From Alphaproteobacteria bacterium (GTDB lineage: Bacteria; Pseudomonadota; Alphaproteobacteria; GCA-2731375): a DNA stretch of 36,667 nt. The stretch is taken from positions 1 through 36,667 of the forward strand of contig JASLMY010000020.1 in NCBI GenBank assembly GCA_030746295.1, written 5' to 3'. Below, piece after piece: positions 24,481 to 31,998 of the stretch. Position numbers and translations under genes: made by a program. Positions within the stretch are counted from its first letter, which is position 1. Each line of letters begins with the position of its first letter. Under the pieces are notes generated by a model. It worked only from the letters and a program-made list of their open reading frames with translations, ran no database searches and was not told the DNA's origin.

Positions 24481-25041
24481 ATGGACAGCGTTGCCTTCAC
24501 CCGGATGGCGGACGGCACGGCGGCGGAATACGCCGTCCTCGGCCGGCTCTGGCAGGAACACCGGGACGAACACCTGGCCGACAACCTGATCGCCCTCTTC
24601 GAACAGACGAAAGGGCCGACCCTCGGCTACAAAATCGACCGCTACCAGCACGGCCTGCAGGCGGCGAGCCGGGCGCTCCGCGAGGGCGCCGACGAGGAGA
24701 TGGTGGTCGTAGCGCTCCTGCACGACATCGCCGATGCCATCGCGCCGGACAACCACAGCGAGGTGGGGGCGGCGATCCTGCGCCCCTTCGTCTCCGAGGC
24801 CAACTATTGGCTCCTGAAGCATCACGGGGTCTTCCAGGGCTATTACTACTTCGATCACGTCGGCCAGGACCGCGACGCCCGCGAGCGCTACCGCGGCCAC
24901 CCCCATTTCGAGCTGACCGCCAACTTCTGCGAGAAGTGGGACCAGACCTCCTTCGACCCCGACTACGACACCCTGCCCCGGAGCGCCTTCGAGCCCCTGC
25001 TCCGCCGCGTCATCGCCGCCCCGAAGCGGCTCTACGACTGA
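24481..25041 (+). CDS. HD-domain protein, candidate mixed-valent diiron oxygenase (PhnZ/MIOX-like)
   Basis: 186 aa. The HD fold carries six potential metal ligands: H57 (RYQHGLQ), H81-D82 (LLHDIAD), H92 (DNHSEVGA), H114 or H115 (KHHGVF) and D154 (EKWDQ). This is the ligand set and order of PhnZ, TmpB and myo-inositol oxygenase, which cleave C-P or C-C bonds with a mixed-valent diiron centre, rather than the simpler set of HD phosphohydrolases. H57 to H81 is 24 residues, as between the first two ligand histidines of PhnZ. The PhnZ substrate lysine region (SHVQAKRYL) reads HHGVFQGYYYFDH here, so the substrate should differ. GAGGAG is 7 bases before ATG 24481. Probably cotranscribed with the LLM gene. 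Confidence 0.82.
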   Translation: MDSVAFTRMADGTAAEYAVLGRLWQEHRDEHLADNLIALFEQTKGPTLGYKIDRYQHGLQAASRALREGADEEMVVVALLHDIADAIAPDNHSEVGAAILRPFVSEANYWLLKHHGVFQGYYYFDHVGQDRDARERYRGHPHFELTANFCEKWDQTSFDPDYDTLPRSAFEPLLRRVIAAPKRLYD

Positions 25042-25053
25042 GGAACTCCAAGA

Positions 25054-25200
25054 AATTCGTGTCAGACACGAATTACGCCGTCAGTGGTGCGGAAGACCGC
25101 CAGTGGTGCGGCACCGGATGATGGCCGCCCGGCCGCTCGCCCGTGGGCGCAATAAATCGTGTCTGACACGAATTAATCCAGATCGTGTCCGACACGAATC
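25054..25200. repeat. Cluster of three short palindromes (REP-like)
   Basis: Three copies of a TCGTGTC-N-GACACGAAT palindrome lie between the HD gene and a small membrane-protein gene. Copy 1 (25054-25074) is a perfect 21-base palindrome with AATTCGTGTC arms around A25064. Copy 2 is centred on 25164 and copy 3 on 25190, each with one imperfection in the left arm. Centre spacings are 100 and 26 bases. Copy 3 reaches the stop codon of the minus-strand gene. They could be REP elements, protein-binding sites or a bidirectional transcription end. Confidence 0.75.
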
Positions 25201-25456
25201 AGTCGGTTTCGGCAGCCGGTCGGCGCCGGGCGCGGAAGACGAGCCAGGCGCCGACAAGCAGCAACGCCCAGAAGAAGGCGATCGCGACGAGGAAGACCGC
25301 CTCCGCCGGGCCGGAATGGCCGGCGAGCTCGAGGCCGGTCGGCTTCTCCAGGCGCCAGAGGAGCGGCGTTGAGAGAAAACTGGTGACGACGCCGAGCAGG
25401 AGTGCGGGCAACAGCAGCAGCGCCGCGACCAGTGCCACCTTCGCCACGCGCGCCAT
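25199..25456 (-). CDS. Small two-TM membrane protein
   Basis: 85-aa hydrophobic protein with two membrane segments (about residues 5-28 and 50-73) and a short Arg-rich C-terminal tail (FRARRRPAAETD), which the positive-inside rule places in the cytoplasm. I do not recognise a family. It starts 21 bases after the stop of the CoA-transferase gene in the same direction and could be the third gene of the hydroquinone reductase operon. Its stop codon lies at the edge of the palindrome cluster. The ribosome site is weak, so the call rests on the membrane-protein composition and the position. Confidence 0.6.
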   Translation of the reverse strand: MARVAKVALVAALLLLPALLLGVVTSFLSTPLLWRLEKPTGLELAGHSGPAEAVFLVAIAFFWALLLVGAWLVFRARRRPAAETD

Positions 25457-25477
25457 CGCGGCCGCGCGCCGCAGCCC

Positions 25478-26674
25478 CTAGATCACTTGCCGGGCACGCA
25501 TCTCGGCGAGCTCGTCGGCGGAGCAGCCGAGCCCGCCCAGGACCTCGTCGGTGTGCTGGCCGCGCTCGGGCGGGGCCTCGGCGATGTGGCTCTCCGTGCG
25601 CGAGAGCCTGATGCCCTGGGACACCAGCGAGATCGGGCCCAATGTCGGGCTCTCGACCGTCTCGGCCATGCCCAGGTGCCGGACCTGCTCGTCCTCGAAG
25701 GTCTGCTGGATGTTGTTGATCGGCCCGGTCGGCACGCCGGCGGCGTTCAGCTTCTCGACCCAGTTGGCGCTGGTGTCGTGTTGCGTCACTTCGGCAATGG
25801 CGGCGTTCAATTGGTGGCGGTTGTCGGAGCGCAACTCGCCGTCCGCATAGGCCGGCTCGTCGATCCACTCGGGCTTGCCGACGGTGTTGGCGAAGCGCTC
25901 CCAGATGTGCTGGCCGGCGGCGGCGATGTTGATGTGGCCGTCGGCGGTCGGGAAGACGCCCGTGGGAATGCTGGTCGGGTGGTCGTTGCCAGCCTGCGGC
26001 GCGATCTCTTGGCCCATGGTCCAGCGCGCGGCCTGGAAGTCGAGCATGAAGATCTGCGCTTGCAGAAGCGAGCTCTGCACCCACTGGCCCTCGCCCGAGA
26101 CCTCGCGCTCCAACAGCGCGATCATGATGCCTTGCGAGCACAAGAGCCCGGCGCAGAGGTCGGCGATCGGGATGCCGACCCGCATCGGCCCCTCGCCCGG
26201 CGCCCCGGTGATCGACATGAGGCCGCCCATGCCCTGCGCGATCTGGTCGACGCCGGGGCGCTTGACGTAGGGGCCGTCCTGGCCGAAGCCCGAGATCGAG
26301 CCGTAGACGATGCCAGGGTTGACGGCGCGGCAAGCCTCGTAGTCGATTCCGAGGCGGCGCTTGACGTCGGGGCGGTAGTTCTCGACCACCACGTCCGCCT
26401 CGGCCACCAGCTTCATGAAGACCTCGCGGCCGGCCTCTTCCTTGAGGTTGAGGGTGATCGAGCGCTTGTTGCGGTGCAGGTTCTGGAAGTCGGGGCCGTG
26501 CCTTGGCCCGCCGAGCGAGGCGCTGGCGTCCATCGACTCCGGCAGCTCGATCTTGATCACGTCGGCACCCCAATCGGCCAACTGCCGGACGCAGGTCGGG
26601 CCGGCGCGGACCCGCGTCAGGTCCAATACGGTGAAGCGCGAGAGGGCGCTGGAGGCGGGTTTGCGGTCGCTCAT
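25478..26674 (-). CDS. CaiB/BaiF (class III) CoA-transferase
   Basis: 398 aa, second class III CoA-transferase of the window. Seen: LSRFTVLDLTRVRAGPTCVRQLADWGADVIKIE, NLHRNKRSITLNLK, ENYRPDVKRRLGIDYE, GSISGFGQDGPYVKRPGVDQIAQGMGGLM with the catalytic aspartate of RPGVD, and GVPTGPINNIQQTFED. All landmarks are intact, and it differs clearly from the transferase at 19.8 kb, so the substrates probably differ. GAGGAAG precedes ATG 26674. It starts 18 bases after the glutathionyl-hydroquinone reductase stop and ends 21 bases before the small membrane-protein gene. Confidence 0.9.
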   Translation of the reverse strand: MSDRKPASSALSRFTVLDLTRVRAGPTCVRQLADWGADVIKIELPESMDASASLGGPRHGPDFQNLHRNKRSITLNLKEEAGREVFMKLVAEADVVVENYRPDVKRRLGIDYEACRAVNPGIVYGSISGFGQDGPYVKRPGVDQIAQGMGGLMSITGAPGEGPMRVGIPIADLCAGLLCSQGIMIALLEREVSGEGQWVQSSLLQAQIFMLDFQAARWTMGQEIAPQAGNDHPTSIPTGVFPTADGHINIAAAGQHIWERFANTVGKPEWIDEPAYADGELRSDNRHQLNAAIAEVTQHDTSANWVEKLNAAGVPTGPINNIQQTFEDEQVRHLGMAETVESPTLGPISLVSQGIRLSRTESHIAEAPPERGQHTDEVLGGLGCSADELAEMRARQVI

Positions 26675-26692
26675 TCTGAAACTTCCTCTGCT

Positions 26693-27658
26693 CTATTCGG
26701 CGGCCCGGGCGGTGAGGCGCTCGCGGTCGTGCGGAGCGGTGAAGTCGAGCGCCGGCCCCTTCGGCACGATGCCGCTCGGGTTCACGTGTCGGTGGCTGCC
26801 GTAGTAATGCTCTTTGATCTTAGGCATGTCCACGGTCTCCGCCACGCCCGGCACCTGATAAAGGTCGCGGGTGTAGCCCGACAGGTTCGGATAGTCGACG
26901 ATCCGCCGCAGGTTGCACTTGAAGTGGCCGTGGTAGACGGCATCGAAGCGCACCAGGGTGGCGAAGAGGCGCCAGTCGGCCTCGGTGATCCGGTCGCCCG
27001 CCAGATAGCGCTGCCGGCCGAGCCGTTCCTCTAGCCGGTCGAGCGTCCCGAAAAGGGCGTCGAAGACCTCGTCGTAAGCTGCCTGCGAGGTCGCGAAGCC
27101 GCACTTGTAGACGCCGTTGTTGAGGTTCGAATAGACCTCGGCGTTGACCTCGTCGATCTCGGGCCTCAGCGCCTCGGGGTAGAAATCGAGGCCGGCGTCG
27201 CCGAAGGCGTCGAAGGCGCTGTTCAGCATTCGGATGATCTCGGAGGATTCGTTGGAGACGATGGTCTCCCGCTCCTTGTCCCAGAGCACCGGCACGCTGC
27301 AACGCCCGGTGTAGCCAGGCCCGGCCTTGGCGTAGACCTGGTGCATGGCGCGCGCGCGATTGACCGGGTCGGCGCCCTCCGCCAGCTCCCAGCCCTGGTC
27401 CAACATCAGCGGCTCGACGAAGCTGATCGAGATCACGTCCTCCAGCCGCTTCAGCGCCCGGAAGATGACGGTGCGATGGGCCCAGGGACAGGCGTGCGCC
27501 ACGTAGAGGTGATAGTGCCCGGGCTCGGCCTTGAGGCCCGACGACCCGTCCGCCGTCACCCGGTCGCGAAACTGGGTCTCGGCACGGCGGAAGCGGCCGT
27601 CTTGGTAGCGCTTGTCGGTGGCGTCGCTGCGCCAGATGCCGTCGACCAACAGTCCCAT
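26693..27658 (-). CDS. Glutathionyl-hydroquinone reductase (Xi-class GST, YqjG/ECM4 family)
   Basis: Reduces S-glutathionyl-hydroquinones, releasing hydroquinone and GSSG, in detoxification of quinones and aromatic compounds. 321 aa. The catalytic cysteine C57 lies in the family motif ACPWAHRT, followed by SISFVEP, CSVPVLWDKERETIVSNESSEIIRML in the thioredoxin half, and a helical half with NNGVYKCGFA, YLAGDRITEADWRLFATLVRFD and YHGHFKCN, all standard. GGGGAG before ATG 27658 sets the start; a frame to 27709 exists but adds 17 non-family residues. It is the first gene of a three-gene minus-strand operon, divergent from the amidase. Confidence 0.93.
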   Translation of the reverse strand: MGLLVDGIWRSDATDKRYQDGRFRRAETQFRDRVTADGSSGLKAEPGHYHLYVAHACPWAHRTVIFRALKRLEDVISISFVEPLMLDQGWELAEGADPVNRARAMHQVYAKAGPGYTGRCSVPVLWDKERETIVSNESSEIIRMLNSAFDAFGDAGLDFYPEALRPEIDEVNAEVYSNLNNGVYKCGFATSQAAYDEVFDALFGTLDRLEERLGRQRYLAGDRITEADWRLFATLVRFDAVYHGHFKCNLRRIVDYPNLSGYTRDLYQVPGVAETVDMPKIKEHYYGSHRHVNPSGIVPKGPALDFTAPHDRERLTARAAE

Positions 27659-27684
27659 GGCTTTCTCCCCTGTCTTCGCCGGCC

Positions 27685-27714
27685 AGCATAGCGCCGCCGC
27701 CGGAGGCACGCCAA
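27685..27714 (-). promoter_or_regulatory. Candidate promoter for the hydroquinone reductase operon
   Basis: On the minus strand: TTGGCG (27709-27714), 18 bases, TATGCT (27685-27690), placing the transcription start about 20 bases before ATG 27658. Confidence 0.4.
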
Positions 27715-27788
27715 GCCGAGGGGTGCGGCAGCCTGTCGGATGGCCTAGTCTCGGGCACCAGAAGATCTCAGGATGGAGGGCACGGGCG

Positions 27789-29216
27789 ATGACAGGCTTC
27801 GCCGAGTATGGGGACTACGACGCGCTTGGCTTGGGCGAGCTGATCGCCCGTGGCGAGGTCACGGCAACCGAGGTGCTGGAGGCTGCGGTAAGCCGGCTGG
27901 ACGCGGTCAACGGTGAGATCAACGCCGTCGTCCACGACATGCGCGAGGAGGCCGAGCGGACCATCGAGGCCGGCCTGCCGGCGGGGCCGCTTTCTGGCGT
28001 GCCGTTCCTGCTGAAAGACCTGGGCGTCCTCTACGACGGCCAGCCGACCTCTTACGGCAGCCACCTCTATGACGGCTTCGTCGCCGACCACGACAGCACC
28101 ATCGTCGCCCGTTACCGGGCCGCCGGCCTCGTCGTCTTCGGCAAGACCAACAGCCCCGAATTCGGCCTGGCGGCGACGACCGAGCCGGTCCGCTTCGGCC
28201 CGACCCGGAACCCCTGGGATTTGGGCCGGACCGCCGGCGGCTCGTCGGGCGGCTCCACCGCGGCGGTGGCGGCGGGCGTGCTGCCGGCGGCGCATGCCAC
28301 CGACGGCGGCGGCTCGATCCGCATTCCGGCCTCGGCCTGCGGTCTCGTCGGCCTGAAGCCGACCCGGGCCCGCAACCCGGCCGGCCCCGATGCCGGCGAG
28401 GGCTGGAGCGGTTTCTCCTGCGGCCACGTCGCCAGCCGATCGGTGCGCGACACGGCGGCCTTCCTGGACGCGACGCACGGGCCCGAGCCGGGGGCGCCCT
28501 ACCACGCGCCGGCGCCGGCGGGGCCCTTCCTGGCCGAGGTCGGCACCGACCCGGAGCGGCTTAGGGTCGCCTGGTCGACCAAGGCGCCGAACGGCACCGC
28601 CGTCGATCCCGACTGCGTGAGGGCGGTCGAGGACGCGGCCAAGCTCCTGGCCGAGCTTGGCCACGAGGTGGCGGAGGACGCGCCCGATTTCCAGATGGCC
28701 GACATCCTGCCGCACATGACGCTGATCTGGGCGGCCAACACCTGGGCCAACACGGCGGCGCGCTACGAGGTCCTGGGCCGCGAGCCCGACGGCGACGGCC
28801 TGGAAAAGGTCACCTGGGCGCTGGCCAACCGCGGCCGCGAGGCGCCGGCCTCGGGCTATGCCAAGGCGCTGCAAGAGGTGCACGCGCTCGGCCGCAGCTT
28901 CGCCCGCTTCCACCAGAGCTACGACGTCTTCGTGACGCCCACTCTGGCGCTGCCGGCGGTACCGCTCGGCAATATCGACATGATGGAGCCGGACCCGGAC
29001 CGCTACATCGAGAACATGTTGAAGTTCATGCCCTTCACGCCGCAGATCAACGCCACCGGACAGCCGGCGATCACCCTGCCGCTGCATCAAAGCGCCGGCG
29101 GCCTGCCGATCGGGGTCCAGTTCATCGCCCCCTTCAGCGACGAGGCGGCCTTGCTCAGGCTCGCCGGCCAGATCGAGGCAGCCCGTCCCTGGGCCGATCA
29201 GCGGCCGCCGCTCTGA
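27789..29216 (+). CDS. Amidase (amidase signature family)
   Basis: Hydrolyses an amide bond through a Ser-cisSer-Lys triad. 475 aa. The triad is visible: K76 (FLLKDLG), S152 in the TAGGSSGGSTAA signature and S176 (DGGGSIRIPAS), with the family's usual spacing of 24 between the serines. The C-terminal PAITLPL...GLPIGVQFIAPF is typical. It lacks features that would identify GatA, and no gatB or gatC is near, so it is a stand-alone amidase with unknown substrate. The start ATG 27789 has GGAGG 9 bases upstream. It is 20 bases upstream of an iron-sulfur protein gene and probably cotranscribed with it. Confidence 0.9.
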   Translation: MTGFAEYGDYDALGLGELIARGEVTATEVLEAAVSRLDAVNGEINAVVHDMREEAERTIEAGLPAGPLSGVPFLLKDLGVLYDGQPTSYGSHLYDGFVADHDSTIVARYRAAGLVVFGKTNSPEFGLAATTEPVRFGPTRNPWDLGRTAGGSSGGSTAAVAAGVLPAAHATDGGGSIRIPASACGLVGLKPTRARNPAGPDAGEGWSGFSCGHVASRSVRDTAAFLDATHGPEPGAPYHAPAPAGPFLAEVGTDPERLRVAWSTKAPNGTAVDPDCVRAVEDAAKLLAELGHEVAEDAPDFQMADILPHMTLIWAANTWANTAARYEVLGREPDGDGLEKVTWALANRGREAPASGYAKALQEVHALGRSFARFHQSYDVFVTPTLALPAVPLGNIDMMEPDPDRYIENMLKFMPFTPQINATGQPAITLPLHQSAGGLPIGVQFIAPFSDEAALLRLAGQIEAARPWADQRPPL

Positions 29217-29236
29217 CGCCGCGCGGGAGTGGGGCG

Positions 29237-29806
29237 ATGGCGGAAGCAGTGATCGCGGGCCGGCGCCCGGCCCGCCTCGTGCTCGAGGCCGGCAAGACCT
29301 ACCATTGGTGCCGTTGCGGCCGCTCGGGCGGACAGCCTTTCTGCGACGGTGCCCACCGGGACACCGGTATCGCGCCGCTGGCCTTCGAGCACACGGCACC
29401 CGGCCAAGCAGTACTCTGCCTCTGCAAGAGGACCGCCAATCCGCCCTATTGCGACGGCGCGCACAAACGAATCGACGACGGCTCGGGCCGCAAGTACTGG
29501 CTCAGGGTGGCGGCAGTCGACGAGATCACCGAGGGCGAGGTCCAGGCTGTCAGAGCAGGCGGGCGCGCCATCGCGCTCGCGCTCGTCAATGGCCGACATC
29601 GGGCGCTCGCCGGCCAATGCCCGCATGAGGGCGGCGGCTCGCTCGGCGAGGGCCGGATCGACGACGAGGGCCTGTTGCGCTGCCCCTGCCACGGCCGGGG
29701 CTTCTCACCCCGCAACGGCAGCGGCAGCGATGGCACGGGAGTGGAGGTCTTCCCGGTCGAGCGGCGCAAGGACGGCATCTACGTGCTTCTCGTCGCGGCC
29801 GAATAG
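29237..29806 (+). CDS. Double-CDGSH plus Rieske iron-sulfur protein
   Basis: 189 aa with three predicted 2Fe-2S sites. CDGSH site 1: C25, C27, C36, H40 (ending FCDGAH). CDGSH site 2: C61, C63, C72, H76 (ending YCDGAH). Then a C-terminal Rieske domain (about 88-186) with C128-x-H130 and C149-x-x-H152 (RCPCHGRGF). Each ligand set is complete. It is probably a soluble electron carrier or redox sensor; the Rieske part resembles ferredoxin components of dioxygenases rather than the membrane complex III type. It lies 20 bases after the amidase gene. Fusion of paired CDGSH sites to a Rieske domain is uncommon to my knowledge. Confidence 0.88.
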   Translation: MAEAVIAGRRPARLVLEAGKTYHWCRCGRSGGQPFCDGAHRDTGIAPLAFEHTAPGQAVLCLCKRTANPPYCDGAHKRIDDGSGRKYWLRVAAVDEITEGEVQAVRAGGRAIALALVNGRHRALAGQCPHEGGGSLGEGRIDDEGLLRCPCHGRGFSPRNGSGSDGTGVEVFPVERRKDGIYVLLVAAE

Positions 29807-29827
29807 ACCGCCGGCATCAATCCAGCA

Positions 29828-30598
29828 TCAATAGATCGACATGCCGCCGTCGATCACGAACTCGGCGCCGGTGACGAATTTGGACTCGTCCGAGGCGAGG
29901 TAGAGGGCGGCGTAGGCGATGTCGTCGGGCTCGCCCAGATGGCCGAGCGGTACCATGTCGATATAGCGTTCCCGGCCCCGCTCGGCGTCGCGCTCGCCCC
30001 AACCGAAGATCGCCGTCGCCATCGCGGTGTCGATGATGCCGGGGTGGATCGAGTTGCAGCGCACGCCATAACGACGCCGCGCGCAGTGCATGGCGACCGA
30101 CTTGGTGAGCTGGCAGACGCCGGCCTTGGAGATGCCGTAGGCGGTGGTCTGGGGTGTCGCTTGCATGGCGGCGAGCGAGGAGATGTTGACGATCGAACCG
30201 CCGCCGGCCTCACGCAGCGCCGGGATGGCGTGCTTGCAGCCGAGGAAGACGCCTTCGAGGTTGACGCCGTTGATGGCGCGAAGGTCCTCGAGCGTGCCCC
30301 GCTCGGGGTCCTGAGGCGCGCCCGAGCCGATGATGCCGGCGCCGTTGACCAGCACCTGGAGCCGTCCAGCCGTACTCACGACCTCGCCTATCGTCGCCTG
30401 CCAGGCGGCCTCGTCGGTGACGTCCAACGACAGGAAGCGGGTCTCGCCGCCGATCTCGGCCGCGATCGCCTCGCCGGCCGCCCGGTCCAAGTCGGCGAGG
30501 AAGACCCGCGCCCCCGCCTCCGCCATCCGCAGTGCCGTCTGTCGGCCGATGCCGCCGGCCGCACCCGTCACCAGCGCCACCTTGTCGCGCAACCGCAT
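29828..30598 (-). CDS. SDR family NAD(P)-dependent oxidoreductase
   Basis: Classical short-chain dehydrogenase, 256 aa. Nucleotide-binding TGAAGGIG (residues 11-18), acidic residues at the end of beta-2 (ADLDR), which suggest NAD+ preference, NGAG (85-88), and the catalytic set N113, S140/S141 (IVNISS), Y154 and K158 (AYGISKAG). The C-terminal EFVIDGGMSIY is standard. Substrate unknown; an alcohol or 3-oxoacyl type reaction is expected. GAGGAG lies 7 bases before ATG 30598. It converges with the iron-sulfur gene and diverges from the unknown 140-aa gene. Confidence 0.9.
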   Translation of the reverse strand: MRLRDKVALVTGAAGGIGRQTALRMAEAGARVFLADLDRAAGEAIAAEIGGETRFLSLDVTDEAAWQATIGEVVSTAGRLQVLVNGAGIIGSGAPQDPERGTLEDLRAINGVNLEGVFLGCKHAIPALREAGGGSIVNISSLAAMQATPQTTAYGISKAGVCQLTKSVAMHCARRRYGVRCNSIHPGIIDTAMATAIFGWGERDAERGRERYIDMVPLGHLGEPDDIAYAALYLASDESKFVTGAEFVIDGGMSIY

Positions 30599-30633
30599 GC
30601 CCGTCTCCTCGATCCTAGATCCAAGTCCCCGAG

Positions 30634-30663
30634 ATTAGACGGCGCCGCCGAGCCCGGGCGCAA
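30634..30663 (-). promoter_or_regulatory. Candidate promoter for the SDR gene
   Basis: On the minus strand: TTGCGC (30658-30663), 18 bases, TCTAAT (30634-30639). It lies about 36 bases before ATG 30598. Confidence 0.35.
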
Positions 30664-30675
30664 GGGCGCGCCGAA

Positions 30676-30704
30676 TTGCCGTCGAAATACCGAGCGACTA
30701 CTCT
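30676..30704 (+). promoter_or_regulatory. Candidate promoter for the unknown gene and PIMT-like gene
   Basis: TTGCCG (30676-30681), 17 bases, TACTCT (30699-30704), about 30 bases before ATG 30735. It is back to back with the SDR promoter candidate. Confidence 0.35.
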
Positions 30705-30734
30705 GCCGCCTGGTGTCGGCGCTCACGGGATGAC

Positions 30735-31157
30735 ATGCGTTACGACCTCGCGCTGATAGAAGAGCTTTGCGGCGAAATCGGCCTGCCGGCCGTCATGCGG
30801 TCCCCCGACCGCCTCGCGATCGAGTTGGCCGAAGGGGCCGTGTTGTGCTTCGAGAACTACGAGAAGGACGATTGCCTTGTCGAATTCGAAAGCACGCCGT
30901 GGCACGTGCACGGCGATTTCCACTTCGCCGGCGATGGCGACGGCGTCGAAATGACCTACTTCGACGCGGTGGCGGGCATTGTGGAAGGCCACGCGTTGGT
31001 CTGCGAGCGCTGGAACCGCGGCGCGCTCGTCGATCGTTGGCTCGACCATCGTGACCGCATCGACGACTTCCGCTACATGGACGCGGGCGACGAGATCAAG
31101 GTGCGCTGGATCGTGCCGAAAGCCCCGCCGGCCCAAGCCGATGGTGATGTGGCTTGA
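30735..31157 (+). CDS. Protein of unknown function
   Basis: 140 aa, acidic, with no signal peptide or membrane segment. I do not recognise a family. A central run of aromatic and histidine residues (TPWHVHGDFHFAGDGDGVEMTYFDA; His near 57, 59 and 62) might bind a metal or shape a pocket, and the protein looks like a small alpha/beta domain. Codon use is like that of its neighbours, and GGGA lies just upstream of ATG 30735. Its TGA stop overlaps the TTG start of the PIMT-like methyltransferase (TTGA), so the two are probably coupled in translation and may be functionally linked. Confidence 0.7.
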   Translation: MRYDLALIEELCGEIGLPAVMRSPDRLAIELAEGAVLCFENYEKDDCLVEFESTPWHVHGDFHFAGDGDGVEMTYFDAVAGIVEGHALVCERWNRGALVDRWLDHRDRIDDFRYMDAGDEIKVRWIVPKAPPAQADGDVA

Positions 31158-31987
31158 CCTCCCTGGAAGCACATCGACGCTTCTATGCCGAACTGGTCAC
31201 GACCTCCGCCAAGGCCGATGACGCCCGCTTGACCGAGGCTTTCGCCAGCGTGCGCCGCGAGGACTTTTTGGGCCCGGGGCCGTGGCGGATCTTTACGCCG
31301 GGCGGCTACATCGACACGCCCTCAGACGACCCGGCTTTCCTCTACCAAGACATCCTCGTCGGACTGATCGAGGAGCGGGGCCTCAACAACGGCCAGCCCA
31401 GCTTGCACGCGGCCGCTCTCGACGCGGCGGCGCCCGGAAGCGGCGAACGGGTGCTGCATATCGGCTGCGGCGCCGGCTACTACACCGCGATCTTGGCCGA
31501 GCTCGCGGGACAGGACGGCCAGGTTCAGGCGTTGGAGATCGACCCGAGCCTCGCCGCCGAGGCCGGCGCGAATTTGGCGGCTTGGCCGCAGGCGACGGTG
31601 AGCCACCGTTCCGGCACGACACCGCAGCTGCCCGAGAGCGACGTCATCTACGTCAACGCCGGTGCGACCGCACCGCACCAGGCTTGGCTCGCCGCCCTGC
31701 GGCCGGGAGGCCGGCTGATCTTCCCCCTCGTGCCAGGCTGGGACTTGGGCGGCATCCTCCTGGTGCGCCGCGAGGCCTCCGGCCTTTCGGCCCGGTTCGT
31801 GTCGCGAGCGAGCTTCATTGCTTGCGATGGCGGCCAAGACGAAGGGACCGCGGAACGTTTGCGCGACGCCTTCCGTGGCGACGACTGGAACGAGGTCCGC
31901 TCGCTGCGGCTGACGCCAGAGGCGCCCGACGACAGCTGCTGGTTCGCCGGCGAGGGCTGGTGGCTGTCGAAGCGCGCCCTGACGTGA
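31154..31987 (+). CDS. Protein-L-isoaspartate O-methyltransferase-like (PIMT-like) methyltransferase
   Basis: 277 aa. SAM-binding motif I is VLHIGCGAGYYTAIL (about 100-114), followed by VQALEIDPSLA and VIYVNAGATAPHQAWLAALRPGGRLIFPL. The N-terminal RREDFLGPGPW and DDPAFLYQDILVGL...NNGQPSLHAAALD replace the PCMT substrate loop; the usual TISQP-like loop reads NNGQPSLH. It belongs to a PCMT-fold subfamily whose role may differ from isoaspartate repair. TTG 31154 is the only in-frame start that keeps the conserved N-terminus, because an in-frame stop lies at 31145. It overlaps the upstream gene by 4 bases. Confidence 0.83.
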   Translation: MTSLEAHRRFYAELVTTSAKADDARLTEAFASVRREDFLGPGPWRIFTPGGYIDTPSDDPAFLYQDILVGLIEERGLNNGQPSLHAAALDAAAPGSGERVLHIGCGAGYYTAILAELAGQDGQVQALEIDPSLAAEAGANLAAWPQATVSHRSGTTPQLPESDVIYVNAGATAPHQAWLAALRPGGRLIFPLVPGWDLGGILLVRREASGLSARFVSRASFIACDGGQDEGTAERLRDAFRGDDWNEVRSLRLTPEAPDDSCWFAGEGWWLSKRALT

Positions 31988-31998
31988 GGCTCGCCTGA

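Noticed and set aside
24481..25041. A plain HD phosphohydrolase
   Set aside because: The extra histidines and the late WD aspartate fit the diiron oxygenase ligand set better, although proof needs structure or assay.
25054..25200. A short CRISPR-like array
   Set aside because: The units are palindromes of about 20 bases at unequal spacing (100 and 26 bases), with no equal spacers and no cas genes.
25487..27034. A 515-codon plus-strand open frame
   Set aside because: It is antisense to the CoA-transferase and hydroquinone reductase, both of which have complete family motifs; it is rich in repeated Asp/Val/Gly/His typical of a shadow frame.
27768..29399. A 543-codon minus-strand open frame
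   Set aside because: It is antisense to the amidase, whose catalytic triad is intact; it has no domain signature.
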